From Parvularcula dongshanensis (GTDB lineage Bacteria; Pseudomonadota; Alphaproteobacteria; Caulobacterales; Parvularculaceae), in contig NZ_JACHOB010000002.1 in assembly GCF_014199615.1 (NCBI RefSeq), positions 310,001-374,000 on the forward strand: 64,000 nt of DNA, given 5' to 3'. A program made the translations under genes and the position numbers. Positions 36,347-45,329 of this stretch are shown in pieces (position 1 is the first letter of the stretch; every line of letters begins with the position of its first letter). Under the pieces are notes generated by a model. The model saw only the letters and a list, made by a program, of their open reading frames with translations, ran no database searches and was not told where the DNA came from.

Positions 36347-38443
36347 ATGACGAACGATGCCGGGCCGACCCCCGCCAGCGGCGGCGAGATGGGCGAGCGG
36401 ATCCGCCGGTTCGATTGGGAGAACCATCCGCTTGGCAGTCCGCGGCACTGGCCGCCGACCCTGCATACCGCGCTCGGCATCTGCCTGAACTCGAGCTTGC
36501 CCACGGCGATCTACTGGGGGCCGGAGCTGTGGCTTCTCTACAACGACGCCTGGTCCGCCGTGCCGCGCGACCGGCACCCCGCCGCGCTCGGACAGCGTGC
36601 GGCGGAGTTGTGGACGGACATCTGGGACGTCGTCGGGCCGCAGTTCGAGGAGGTCATCGAACGCGGCGGCAGCGTCGCGAGCTACGACCAGCTTCTCAAG
36701 ATCGAGCGCGACGGGCGTGCCGAGGAGACCTACTGGAACTACAGCCTGTCGCCGATCATCGGTCCGGACGGCAGCGTCGTCGGCGTCTTCAATCAGGGGC
36801 ACGAGACCACCGACAACGTTCTGGCCGCGCGCTCGCGCGAGGCGGAGACCGATCGCTTGCGCGAGCTCTTCGCTCAGGCGCCGGGGGCGGTGGCGATCCT
36901 ACGAGGGCCCAACCACGTCTTCGAGCTGGCCAACGACGCGTATCGCCGCCTCATCGGCCGCGACGACGACATCATCGGGCAGCCCGTCGCGGAGGCTCTC
37001 CCCGAAGTCATCGAGCAGGGCTTCATCGCCCTCCTCAACCGCGTCTACGAGACGGGCGAGGCGTTCCGCGGCACCGCGGTGCCTGTCGACCTTGTCCGCG
37101 AGGGGCAGCGCGAGGAGCGCAAGCTCGACTTCATCTATCAGCCGATCCGCGAGGGTGCGGACGTCCGGGGCATCTTCGTAGAGGCCTGGGACGTGACAGA
37201 GACCGAACGGCTCTTCACCGAACTCAAGGAACTCAACACGACGCTGGAGTTGCGCGTACAGGGCGAGGTCGAGGAGCGGCTCAGGACCGAAGGCCAGCTC
37301 CGCCAGGCGCAGAAGATGGAGGCGGTCGGGCAGCTGACGGGCGGCATCGCGCACGACTTCAACAACATGCTGACGACCATACTGGGCGGGCTGGAGGTGG
37401 CCAGGCGGCACCTCTCCGACCCGCGCGATCCGAAGGTCGACCGCTACCTCGACGCGGCCCACAGCTCCGCGCAACGGGCGGCGGCGCTGACCCAGCGTCT
37501 TCTCGCCTTCTCCCGCCGCCAGTCGCTCGAGATCGAGCGGCTGGACGCAGCGGCCCTGGTGCGGGGGCTCGCCGACCTCTTCGGAAGCACGGTCGGCGAT
37601 CAGGCGACCCTCGTTCTGAACGTCGACGCGCAGGCCTGGCCCGTCGCGACCGACGTCAGCCAGCTCGAGAACGCGGTGTTGAACCTCGTGATCAACGCCC
37701 GCGACGCCATGGCCGAGGGCGGGCAGCTGACGATCACGGTCAAGAACGTCCGGCTCGAGGGCGGCCGCGCGCAGGACGACGAGGAGATCGAGCCCGGCGA
37801 CTACGTCGCGATCTCGGTGTCGGATACGGGCAGCGGCATGTCCGAAGAGGTACGCGGCCGCGCCTTCGAACCCTTCTTCACGACCAAGCCGATCGGCCAG
37901 GGTACGGGCCTCGGACTCTCCATGATCTACGGCTTCGTGCGGCAGTCGAATGGCTACGCCAGCATCGCCTCCATCGAGGGCGAAGGAACGACGGTCACGC
38001 TGCACCTGCCGCGAGCCGAGGGGGCGGCCGAGGCCGCCGCCAGTCCCGCGCCGTCCGTCCCGGGCCCCGGCCCGCTGCGGCGGGCCCGCGTCCTGGTGGT
38101 CGAGGACGAGCCGCTCGTCCGTATGCTCATCGTCGATACGCTCGAGGACCTCGGCCTGGAGGTCACCGAAGCGGGCGACGGCCGCAGAGCGGTCGAGATC
38201 CTAGAAGCGGACCGGCGCTTCGACCTCCTCGTCACCGATGTCGGCCTGCCAGGCCTCAACGGACGGCAGGTCGCCGAGGCCGCGCGAAAGGTGCAGACGG
38301 ACCTCAAGGTCCTCTTCGCCACGGGCTATGCCGAGAAGGCTGCGGTGAGGGGAGACTTCCTGGAAGAAGGCATGGAGATGATCGGCAAGCCCTTCGACGT
38401 CGAGGACCTGGCCCGGCGGGTCGGCCAGATGCTCGACAGCTAG
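36347..38443 (+). CDS. PAS-containing hybrid histidine kinase
   Basis: 698 aa. Two PAS-like sensor domains (about 35-160 and 175-290) and a short coiled coil lead to HisKA with phosphoacceptor H336 in GGIAHDFNNM, a HATPase domain (about 430-560; NLVINARDAM, DTGSGM, GTGLGLSM) and a C-terminal receiver (579-698) with phosphoacceptor D631 in VTDVGLPG. No membrane segment is seen, so it is cytosolic. It sits between nadB and nadC on the same strand, 111 bp after nadB, which is unusual. The stimulus is unknown. Confidence 0.9.
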   Translation: MTNDAGPTPASGGEMGERIRRFDWENHPLGSPRHWPPTLHTALGICLNSSLPTAIYWGPELWLLYNDAWSAVPRDRHPAALGQRAAELWTDIWDVVGPQFEEVIERGGSVASYDQLLKIERDGRAEETYWNYSLSPIIGPDGSVVGVFNQGHETTDNVLAARSREAETDRLRELFAQAPGAVAILRGPNHVFELANDAYRRLIGRDDDIIGQPVAEALPEVIEQGFIALLNRVYETGEAFRGTAVPVDLVREGQREERKLDFIYQPIREGADVRGIFVEAWDVTETERLFTELKELNTTLELRVQGEVEERLRTEGQLRQAQKMEAVGQLTGGIAHDFNNMLTTILGGLEVARRHLSDPRDPKVDRYLDAAHSSAQRAAALTQRLLAFSRRQSLEIERLDAAALVRGLADLFGSTVGDQATLVLNVDAQAWPVATDVSQLENAVLNLVINARDAMAEGGQLTITVKNVRLEGGRAQDDEEIEPGDYVAISVSDTGSGMSEEVRGRAFEPFFTTKPIGQGTGLGLSMIYGFVRQSNGYASIASIEGEGTTVTLHLPRAEGAAEAAASPAPSVPGPGPLRRARVLVVEDEPLVRMLIVDTLEDLGLEVTEAGDGRRAVEILEADRRFDLLVTDVGLPGLNGRQVAEAARKVQTDLKVLFATGYAEKAAVRGDFLEEGMEMIGKPFDVEDLARRVGQMLDS

Positions 38444-38534
38444 GCTTCGTTCGAAGCGCCCCTTCAACCCCGGCTCGCCATGACTTCGCCTCCGCGGAGA
38501 GGACAGGCGGCCCGCGGCCCTTTAAGGTCGGACG

Positions 38535-39386
38535 ATGATCCCCTTTCCCCTGCCCCCCGCCCTGACCGAGCCCTTGATCCGCAGGGCGCTCGAAGAGGAT
38601 CTCGGCGACGCCGGTGACGTCACGACGCTCGCGACGGTGCCGGCGGACCGGCAGGCGGTGGCCGAGATCAACGCGCGGAAGGCGGGGCACGTGGCGGGGG
38701 TGGAGCTCGCGCGGCGCGTCTTCCGCCTCGTCGACACCACCTTGGAGGTCTCGGTCGAAGCCGAAGACGGGGCCCGGCTCGCGGCCGGCGGACGCGTGAT
38801 GACCGTGAAGGGCGCCGCGCGGTCGCTCCTCACGGCGGAGCGCGTCGCGCTGAACCTGCTCGGCCACCTCTCGGGCGTCGCGACGGCCACGGCAGCGTTG
38901 GTGCGTGCGGTCGAGGGCACGGGGGCGCGGATCGTCTGCACGCGCAAGACGCTGCCGGGCCTCAGAGCCGCGCAGAAGCACGCCGTGCTCTGCGGCGGGG
39001 GCCACAACCACCGTTTCGGCCTGCACGACGCGGCGATGATCAAGGACAACCACATCGTCGCGGCGGGCGGGCTGACGCCCGCGCTCCGGGCCGCCCGCGC
39101 CGCGCTGGGCCACATGGTCAAGATCGAGGTCGAGGTGGACAGGCTCGATCAGCTCGAAGAGGCGCTCATGGGCGGGGCGGACGTCGTCCTCCTCGACAAC
39201 ATGACGCCCGAGGCGCTGCGCGAGGCCGTGCGGTTGACGGCCGGGCGGGCGGTGCTGGAGGCTTCGGGCAACGTGACGATCGACACCGTGCGCGGGGTCG
39301 CGGAGACGGGGGTGGACGTGATCTCCTCGGGGTGGATCACGCACTCGGCGCCGAACCTCGACATCGGGCTCGACCTGACGCTCTGA
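38535..39386 (+). CDS. nadC: Nicotinate-nucleotide pyrophosphorylase (carboxylating)
   Basis: 283 aa, the usual size. EDLGDAGDVTT (about 17-27), TRKTLPGLRAAQKHAV (about 136-151), HNHRFGLHDAAMIKDNH (about 157-173) and ASGNVTIDTV (about 240) are family motifs. It converts quinolinate and PRPP to nicotinate mononucleotide, the third step of the nadABC route. It follows the hybrid kinase gene by 91 bp. Confidence 0.95.
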   Translation: MIPFPLPPALTEPLIRRALEEDLGDAGDVTTLATVPADRQAVAEINARKAGHVAGVELARRVFRLVDTTLEVSVEAEDGARLAAGGRVMTVKGAARSLLTAERVALNLLGHLSGVATATAALVRAVEGTGARIVCTRKTLPGLRAAQKHAVLCGGGHNHRFGLHDAAMIKDNHIVAAGGLTPALRAARAALGHMVKIEVEVDRLDQLEEALMGGADVVLLDNMTPEALREAVRLTAGRAVLEASGNVTIDTVRGVAETGVDVISSGWITHSAPNLDIGLDLTL

Positions 39387-39429
39387 GACGGACTCGCCCT
39401 GAGGGCCGCGCGCAGGTTAGAAGCCCGCC

Positions 39430-40194
39430 ATGCTGATCCTGATTTCGCCCGCCAAGAACCTCGACTTCGCCGAGGCGCCCGCCCCGCCTGCGACGACCCC
39501 GCGCTTTCCCGAGGAGACCGCCGCGCTCGCGAAGAGCCTGAAGGCGAAGTCGGCCGCCGACATCGCCGGCCTCATGTCGCTCTCGGACAAGCTCGCGGCG
39601 CTCAACCGCGCCCGCTACCGCGCCTTCGGCGAGCAGTCGAAGAAGGCGGCGATCCTCGCCTTCGCGGGCGACGTCTACCGCGGCCTCGATGCCGGGACGA
39701 TGTCGCACGAAGACCTCTCCGCCGCGCAGGACCGGGTGCGCATCCTCTCGGGCCTCTACGGCCTCCTGCGGCCCCTCGACGCGATCGAACCCTACCGCCT
39801 GGAGATGGGCACGAAGCTGCGCACCAAGAAGGCGGCGGACCTCTACGGCTTCTGGGGCGGGAAGATCGCGCAGGCGATCGAGGACGATCTTGCGGGCCAT
39901 GAGGACCAGACGGTCGTGAACCTCGCCTCGAACGAGTACTTCAAAGCGGCCAAGGACCTCGACGCGCCGGTGATCACGCCGGTCTTCAAGGAGGAGAAGG
40001 ACGGGCAGGCCCGCACGCTCGCCCTCTTCGCCAAACTCGCGCGGGGGATGATGGCGCGCTTCGCGGTGGACGAGCGGCTCGACCGGGCGGACGGCCTCAA
40101 GGACTTCCGCGGTGGGGGATACAAGTTCCAGAAGGCGTTGTCGGACGACCGGACCTTCGTCTTTACCCGGCCGCAGCCGCCGAAGAAGAGCTAG
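39430..40194 (+). CDS. yaaA: Peroxide stress protein YaaA
   Basis: 254 aa, the full DUF328/YaaA length. MLILISPAKNLDF at the N-terminus, LFSGDVYRGL-like FAGDVYRGLDA (about 77-87), ILSGLYGLLRPLD (about 108-120) and VNLASNEYFKA (about 163) are characteristic. E. coli YaaA binds DNA and limits iron-dependent damage during H2O2 stress. It starts 43 bp after nadC and converges with the AI-2E transporter gene. Confidence 0.94.
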   Translation: MLILISPAKNLDFAEAPAPPATTPRFPEETAALAKSLKAKSAADIAGLMSLSDKLAALNRARYRAFGEQSKKAAILAFAGDVYRGLDAGTMSHEDLSAAQDRVRILSGLYGLLRPLDAIEPYRLEMGTKLRTKKAADLYGFWGGKIAQAIEDDLAGHEDQTVVNLASNEYFKAAKDLDAPVITPVFKEEKDGQARTLALFAKLARGMMARFAVDERLDRADGLKDFRGGGYKFQKALSDDRTFVFTRPQPPKKS

Positions 40195-40208
40195 AAGCCT
40201 TCGCAGGC

Positions 40209-41390
40209 TCAGTCCGGCGCGACGCTCTCGTCGAGGCCGTCATAGGTCGTGTTGCCGCTGAGCAGCAGGGCGACGGGGCGGAGCGGGTCGATATGCGCGA
40301 GGACGATGACGATGAGCACCGTCATCGGCACCGCGATCAGCGCGCCCGGTATGCCCCAGATGAAGCTCCACAGGAGGAGCGAGAAGAGGATGACCAGGGG
40401 CGAGAGGGAGAGCTCGCGGCCTTGCATCTTGGGATCCACGTAGCTGCCCATCACCTGCTCGATGACGAACAGGCCCGCGCCGATGATCAGCGCCGTGCCG
40501 GTGTCCCTCGTCGCAAGGGCGAAGAGGAAGGGCAGAAGGCCCGATATCAGGGAGCCGAGGGTGGGCACGAAGCCCAAGAGGAAGGTCAAGATCCCGAAGA
40601 CGAGGACGAAGTCGAGCCCGAACGCCCATAGCCAGCCTGCGTAGAGAAGCGCCGTGGCGAGGCCGAGGACGGTGCGGACGAAGAGGTACCACCGGAACCG
40701 CTGCCCCGCCGCCTCGGCGACTTCGAACCAGTCGTGCTCGAGCGGGTCGCCCGAGACGGCGTCGATCTTCGCGCGCCAGTCCTGTGCCTCGGTCAGCATG
40801 ATGAGGGCGAAGAAGAAGACGAGCGTCGTCAGGGACAGCGTCATGCCGAGCGACTGGAGAACCCGCTCGGCGAAGGACCGCAACAGGTTGACGAGGGTCG
40901 AGGCGCTCTCGCCCGTCGCCGAGGAGAAGAGCTCCGCCGCGCGGCCGGCCATGCCGTCGCCGTCCTGCGTCATCTCGTGGAAACGCGCCTGGATCGCCCT
41001 CGCCTGGTCGGGGATCGCGTCGGCAAGCGAAGCGGCGACGAAGTAGAGCGCCGCCGTGAAGAAGACGATGACCGCGAGGATGGCCCCCATCGCCGCGAGG
41101 TGCCCGAGCCAGCGAAACCCTTTGGGCGCGTGCTTCCGGACGAAGCCGTCGATCGGCCAGACGACGAGCGCGACGAAGAAGGCGAGCGCGAGGGGAAGCG
41201 TGATGGTCGCCGTCGCCTTAAGCGCCGCGCCGACGAGCACGACCGTGATGACGCCGATCAGCCAGGAGCGCGGCGAGGGCCCGGTGCGGCGCACGGGCCC
41301 TTCATGCCCGACGCCCTGCGCTTGCCCTTCGTCCTCTCCGGGCGTGGCGCTCCCGCCTGCCTCGTCCTCGATCACGCAGTGCTCCCGCAT
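40209..41390 (-). CDS. AI-2E family transporter (TqsA/PerM type)
   Basis: 393 aa. The first 40 residues are polar; seven or eight membrane segments follow, with VPTLGSLISGLLPFLFAL (about 285-302) and GIPGALIAVPMTVL (about 355-368) typical of the family. Despite the family name, some members are Na+/H+ antiporters or other exporters, so the substrate is open. The start has only a weak upstream GGGAACG; a start further in is possible. Confidence 0.85.
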   Translation of the reverse strand: MREHCVIEDEAGGSATPGEDEGQAQGVGHEGPVRRTGPSPRSWLIGVITVVLVGAALKATATITLPLALAFFVALVVWPIDGFVRKHAPKGFRWLGHLAAMGAILAVIVFFTAALYFVAASLADAIPDQARAIQARFHEMTQDGDGMAGRAAELFSSATGESASTLVNLLRSFAERVLQSLGMTLSLTTLVFFFALIMLTEAQDWRAKIDAVSGDPLEHDWFEVAEAAGQRFRWYLFVRTVLGLATALLYAGWLWAFGLDFVLVFGILTFLLGFVPTLGSLISGLLPFLFALATRDTGTALIIGAGLFVIEQVMGSYVDPKMQGRELSLSPLVILFSLLLWSFIWGIPGALIAVPMTVLIVIVLAHIDPLRPVALLLSGNTTYDGLDESVAPD

Positions 41391-41443
41391 CGTTCCCGAC
41401 GAGCGAACAGCCGCAGAAGCGAAGCGTCACTGCACGCGAACGA

Positions 41444-42025
41444 TCAGGCGGCGGGCGCCTCTTCGGGCTCGGGCGATTTCTGCTTCTCTTGAGGCGCGTC
41501 CTCCGACGACGCCTCGGCGTCCTCGCCCCGGCGGGAACGGCGCCGGCGCGTGCGGCGGGGGCGGGCGCTCCCCTCCTCGTCGGTGCCGTCGGCAGCCTCC
41601 GCGCGGGCGGCGGTCTCGGCCGTATCCTTCTCGACCGCGTCGCGATCGGAGGGCTGATCGGCTTGGGCCGCTTTGGGCGCCTCTTCCTTCACTTCGGGCT
41701 GATTCTGCTGGGTCTCGGCGCGGGCGTCCTGAGACTGGTCCTCGCCGGCGTCCTGCTTCTGCTCGTCCGTCGCGAACTTCTCGGGCTGCATGGCGCGGAG
41801 CATGCGGTAGTAGTGCTCGGCGTGCTGCTGCAGGCTCTCGCCGCGCACCCGGTCTCCGGAGGAGAAGGCGTCCCGCGCGAGGGCCGTGTACTTGTCGTAG
41901 ATCTGCTGGGCCGTGCCGCGAATCTTCACCTCGGGGCCCTGGCTGTCCATCGACCGGTTGGGGTTGTTCCCACCGCCGCCTTGCCGACGGCGACCGGACC
42001 GGCCGCGTTTGGAGTTCTGCGCCAT
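41444..42025 (-). CDS. DUF4167 protein
   Basis: 193 aa from the ATG at 42025. The basic, Gly/Arg-rich lead (MAQNSKRGRSGRRR) and the conserved YDKYTALARDAFSSGDRV-SLQQHAEHYYRM region (about 43-80) mark DUF4167, nearly restricted to alphaproteobacteria. The rest is a low-complexity acidic stretch followed by a basic RPRRTRRRRSRRG block. It may bind RNA or DNA through the basic parts; no function is established. Confidence 0.88.
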   Translation of the reverse strand: MAQNSKRGRSGRRRQGGGGNNPNRSMDSQGPEVKIRGTAQQIYDKYTALARDAFSSGDRVRGESLQQHAEHYYRMLRAMQPEKFATDEQKQDAGEDQSQDARAETQQNQPEVKEEAPKAAQADQPSDRDAVEKDTAETAARAEAADGTDEEGSARPRRTRRRRSRRGEDAEASSEDAPQEKQKSPEPEEAPAA

Positions 42026-42347
42026 AAAACGTGCGACATCCTGTTCAGGCCGGGGCGGGTTCCCTTCGGAACCCGTCAGGTCGAAACCATCTGTTCCCCG
42101 GCGGTCATCGGCCCGGCACCCGCCGGACCCGTCCTCTAGACGAAGCGTCCTCCGCGCCCCCTTGTTCGGTCCGAACCCGCACGACGACATGCGGCGGGCA
42201 AGATCGATAAGAGGAAGCCGAGCGAGGAACCCCCTGGGTTCGCCTTCGCCATACCTGACGTAGCGTGCCCCGGCCCGGTTTCCAACCCCTCAAGTTGAGA
42301 AGGAGAGTTTTAGGGATCTCGCCGTCTGCGTCGGCGCGTCCCGAGAC
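42026..42347. other. Non-coding interval upstream of the DUF4167 gene
   Basis: No gene with a plausible start or family is seen. It holds an 8-bp hairpin with a CTTC loop at 42056-42075 (CGGGTTCC/GGAACCCG), in the leader of the DUF4167 gene, and a short palindrome GTTCGGTCCGAAC near 42164-42176. It presumably contains the DUF4167 promoter. Confidence 0.5.
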
Positions 42348-43517
42348 TTACGTCCAGTAGAGGACCGAAGCGCGAGGCAGGCGTGCCCTCACCGCCTCGC
42401 CGAACCAGCCCTTCATCTCGTCCATCAGCGCCTTCGGGTAGACGTACTTCACGCCGCCGAACTTGTTGCGCTTCTGGGCGCGGACGCCCGGGTCCATCTC
42501 GAGCTTGGTCGCCGGGTACCAACCCATCAGGACTTCGCGGCTGCCGGGGGTGAAGCGGTGGGTGATGAGTTCGACCGTCAGGTCCGCGCCCTCGGGCAGG
42601 ACGGCCGCGGTCCGGGACAGAAGCGCGTCGTAGGCGTCCTGCCAGCCTTCCACCGGCATGATCGGGGCGACCGTGAGGCCGACGGGGTAGCCCGCCGCCG
42701 CCATCCGCCCCATCGCCGCGAGCCGGGCGCCGAGCGGCGCGGTGCCGCCCTCGAAGAGGCGGGTGACGATCTCGGCGTTGACCGAGAAGCGGGCGCGGGT
42801 CCGCCCGCCATGCTGGAGCGTCAGGAGCGGGGCGACCGCGTCGTACTTGGTGGTGAAGCGCAGGCCGATCTCGGCGCCTTCTTGGTGCATTCCCGCGACG
42901 TGCTCGATCGCGGCCGAGAGGCTTCCGGTCAGATGCTCGATGCCCAAGGGGTCCGTGTAGCAGGACGCCTCGAAGGTCGTCCCCTCGTGCCCCCTCGCCT
43001 GCGTCCCGCTCGTGATTCGGCCCTGGCCGAGGTAGTCCGGCAGCACGGCGAAGATCTCACCGAGGTTGGCGTAGGCCCGCGTCACCGGCGGGCCGGACAG
43101 AGACCCTGCGAGGTAGCAGTACTGGCAGTGCGCGGGGCAGCCGACGGCGAGGTCGAGGCGGAAGTCGGCGCTGGGCGGGATCGGCTGGAGCTTCAGCGCC
43201 GAGGGCGGCGCTTGAACGATCGCGAGCGTCGACTTCGCCCGCCGGTAGGTCTCCGCCTCGCTCTCGCCCTTGAGGCCCCGGACGGTGTTGCCGGAGAGGT
43301 GCACGACCTCCGCCCCGAGTTCGGCGCCGACCCGCGCCGCCTGCGCAGCGACGGCGGTGCCCGCCGCGGCCTTGGCGATGACGATGCGCTTCGGCCGCCA
43401 AAGCCTGGTCTTGCCCTCCGGCAGGTGCGCGGCGAGCTCGTCGGGGGCCCGGCGCGGCGCGGGCGCATGGGTCGGCGCGATGTGGGGCGGCGCAGCTTCG
43501 GCCGGCGATCTGGTCAT
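42348..43517 (-). CDS. SPL-family radical SAM protein (spore photoproduct lyase-like)
   Basis: 389 aa. C127-x3-C131-x2-C134 in GCPAHCQYCYL is the radical SAM 4Fe-4S motif, in the form used by spore photoproduct lyase. SPL-like flanking motifs include SCYTDPLGIEHLTG (about 195) and KYVYPKALMDEMKGWF near the C-terminus. SPL repairs spore-specific thymine dimers, but this organism should not form endospores, so the substrate is probably another lesion or product. It is monocistronic or leads a short minus-strand run. Confidence 0.82.
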   Translation of the reverse strand: MTRSPAEAAPPHIAPTHAPAPRRAPDELAAHLPEGKTRLWRPKRIVIAKAAAGTAVAAQAARVGAELGAEVVHLSGNTVRGLKGESEAETYRRAKSTLAIVQAPPSALKLQPIPPSADFRLDLAVGCPAHCQYCYLAGSLSGPPVTRAYANLGEIFAVLPDYLGQGRITSGTQARGHEGTTFEASCYTDPLGIEHLTGSLSAAIEHVAGMHQEGAEIGLRFTTKYDAVAPLLTLQHGGRTRARFSVNAEIVTRLFEGGTAPLGARLAAMGRMAAAGYPVGLTVAPIMPVEGWQDAYDALLSRTAAVLPEGADLTVELITHRFTPGSREVLMGWYPATKLEMDPGVRAQKRNKFGGVKYVYPKALMDEMKGWFGEAVRARLPRASVLYWT

Positions 43518-43562
43518 GCGGCCCGAACAGCGCCGAAGGGGGTTGGTTGCTTCCCCGCCCCG

Positions 43563-44297
43563 CTACTCGATCGCGAAGGTGAGACGCACGGTCGCCTCCT
43601 CGCGCACGACGGTCGGGTCGAGCGCGATCGGTGTCCTGGGACTGACCCGATCGCGGCCGCCAGCGCGCGTCCCGGTCACGACGATCACGTCCCCTCCCGT
43701 CCCCCGGTCGTCGAGCGGCTGCGCGTCGATCAGCCTGCCGAGGGCGTCGCCCGACGCCTCCGCGATCAGCGCCGCCCGCGTCCGGCCCGACGCCATCGCG
43801 CTGCGGAGCGCCTCCTGCTCGAGGGCGGTCCGGTCGGACAGCTCGTAGCCCGAAAGCGCGACGTCGCCCGAGACGAGCTCGGAGAGGAGGGAGACCATGT
43901 CGCCCGCCAGCGCCGCCGGCCGCCCGCGCAGCGTCAGCGCGCTCCGCGTCCGGTACTCGCTCGGGGCACAAAGCCTTTCCCAGTCGTACTCGTAGGCGGC
44001 GACGCAGGTGGCTGCGGGGACGCCTTCGATCGACAGGTCGGCCGCCTCCACCGTGAGGGCGGAGAGACCCTCGAGGCGGGCCGCGTCGCGCCTGACGGCG
44101 GCGATCTGCGCGGCGAGGCGTTCGATCGCCTCGTCACGGCGACGCGAGCCCGCCATCGCCGCCGCGTTCACGACGAAGGTGTCCGCCGTCGCCTCCGCCG
44201 TCGCCGAGGCGCGGATCGTGATCGACCGCGCCTCGTCCGGCGCGCCGCAGCCGAAGAGCATCAGACCGAAGAGCCAGAGCGAGACGACACGGAGCAT
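43563..44297 (-). CDS. SIMPL (DUF541) domain lipoprotein
   Basis: 244 aa. The N-terminus MLRVVSLWLFGLMLFGCG has a lipobox ending at C17, so it should be lipidated and periplasmic. The SIMPL fold follows: ITIRASATAEATADTFVV (about 26-43), with VEAADLSIEG in the middle. Members such as E. coli YggE act in oxidative stress resistance, without a known activity. The tail VREEATVRLTFAIE is the last strand of the domain. Confidence 0.8.
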   Translation of the reverse strand: MLRVVSLWLFGLMLFGCGAPDEARSITIRASATAEATADTFVVNAAAMAGSRRRDEAIERLAAQIAAVRRDAARLEGLSALTVEAADLSIEGVPAATCVAAYEYDWERLCAPSEYRTRSALTLRGRPAALAGDMVSLLSELVSGDVALSGYELSDRTALEQEALRSAMASGRTRAALIAEASGDALGRLIDAQPLDDRGTGGDVIVVTGTRAGGRDRVSPRTPIALDPTVVREEATVRLTFAIE

Positions 44298-44343
44298 TCG
44301 GAACGACCCTCAGGGCAGATCAGAACCTTGATGCGATTCGCTC

Positions 44344-44802
44344 CTACACGAACACGGCCTCGACCAACGCTTCGAGGCCCGCCCGGTCGGCGTCGCCGTA
44401 CATCCCGGCGTCCGGACCATCGATGTCGAGGACGGCGAAGAGACGGCCCTCCGCATCGCGGACGGGCACGACGATCTCGCTGACGGAGCGGCTGTCGCAG
44501 GCGATGTGACCGTCGAAGGCGTGGACGTCCGCCACCACCTGGGTCTCGCCCGTGCGCGCCGCCGCGCCGCAGACCCCTCTAGCGAAGGGAATGCGCAGGC
44601 AGCCGAGCGTGCCCTGGTAGGGGCCGACGACGAGCTCTTCGTCCTTGTCCTCGTCGACGACGTAGAAGCCGGTCCAGATGTTCTCGGGGAAGGCGTGGGC
44701 GAGGAGGCAGGCCACCGTCGCCATGCGGGCGGTCACGTTCGCCTCGCCCTCGAGCACGGAGAGGGCCTCGCGGCGCAGCTGGCGGTAGATGTCGTCCTTC
44801 AT
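44344..44802 (-). CDS. msrC: GAF-domain free methionine-(R)-sulfoxide reductase
   Basis: 152 aa, one GAF domain. The three conserved cysteines of fRMsr are in LGCLRIPF, RGVCGAA and HIACDS; WTGFYVVDE and VLDIDGPDAGMY are also typical. It reduces free Met-R-sulfoxide. The ATG at 44802 overlaps the stop of the GNAT gene (ATGA). Confidence 0.9.
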   Translation of the reverse strand: MKDDIYRQLRREALSVLEGEANVTARMATVACLLAHAFPENIWTGFYVVDEDKDEELVVGPYQGTLGCLRIPFARGVCGAAARTGETQVVADVHAFDGHIACDSRSVSEIVVPVRDAEGRLFAVLDIDGPDAGMYGDADRAGLEALVEAVFV

Positions 44803-45329
44803 GGGCGGGTGAGCTCCTCGGGCGGGGTCGCCCCGCCGGGGCCTAGGCTCCGCTGCATGAGAAGCAAGTCCCGCCACGCGCCGAGCTTCCAACCGAAGTC
44901 CTTGATCCGTCCGGCTTCGGTGAAGCCGCAGGCGGCGTGGAGCTTGCGGCTGCCTCCTTCCGCCTCGCCCAGGACGGCGAGCATCTGACGGAAGCCGCGC
45001 GCCTCGCACCGCTCGACGAGCGCGCCGAGGAGCGCGGTGCCGACGCCCCGCCCCCGCGCGTCCTTCGCGACGTAGATCGAGTCCTCGACCGACCAGTCAT
45101 AGGCCGCGCGCAGGCGGAAGGGTCCGGCATAGGCGAAGCCCAGGACCGCCTCCCCCTCCGCCGCGACGAGGTAGGGGTAGCCCCCCGCCGTGATCTGACC
45201 GAGGCGCCTTCCCATCTCCGCCTCGTCGGGCGGCAGGGTCTCCCAGGAGGCGGTCTCCGCCTCGACCGAGGCGCCGTAGATGGCGGTGATGGCGGCGAGG
45301 TCGCTCGGCTTCGCGTCGCGGAGCGTCAT
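44799..45329 (-). CDS. GNAT-family N-acetyltransferase
   Basis: 176 aa. LRDAKPSDLAAITAIYGASV at the start, IYVAKDARGRGVGTALL (about 87-103, acetyl-CoA-binding loop RGRGVG) and SRKLHAACGFTEAGR match the phosphinothricin/methionine sulfoximine acetyltransferase branch (PAT/MddA). Such enzymes acetylate methionine analogues, which fits the neighbouring Met-sulfoxide reductase. Its ATG is near the end of the FAH gene, and the three genes are tightly coupled. Confidence 0.87.
   Translation of the reverse strand: MTLRDAKPSDLAAITAIYGASVEAETASWETLPPDEAEMGRRLGQITAGGYPYLVAAEGEAVLGFAYAGPFRLRAAYDWSVEDSIYVAKDARGRGVGTALLGALVERCEARGFRQMLAVLGEAEGGSRKLHAACGFTEAGRIKDFGWKLGAWRDLLLMQRSLGPGGATPPEELTRP

Noticed and set aside
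36415-38538. A 707-codon plus-strand open frame overlapping the histidine kinase
   Set aside because: It is another frame of the kinase gene with no recognisable domain.
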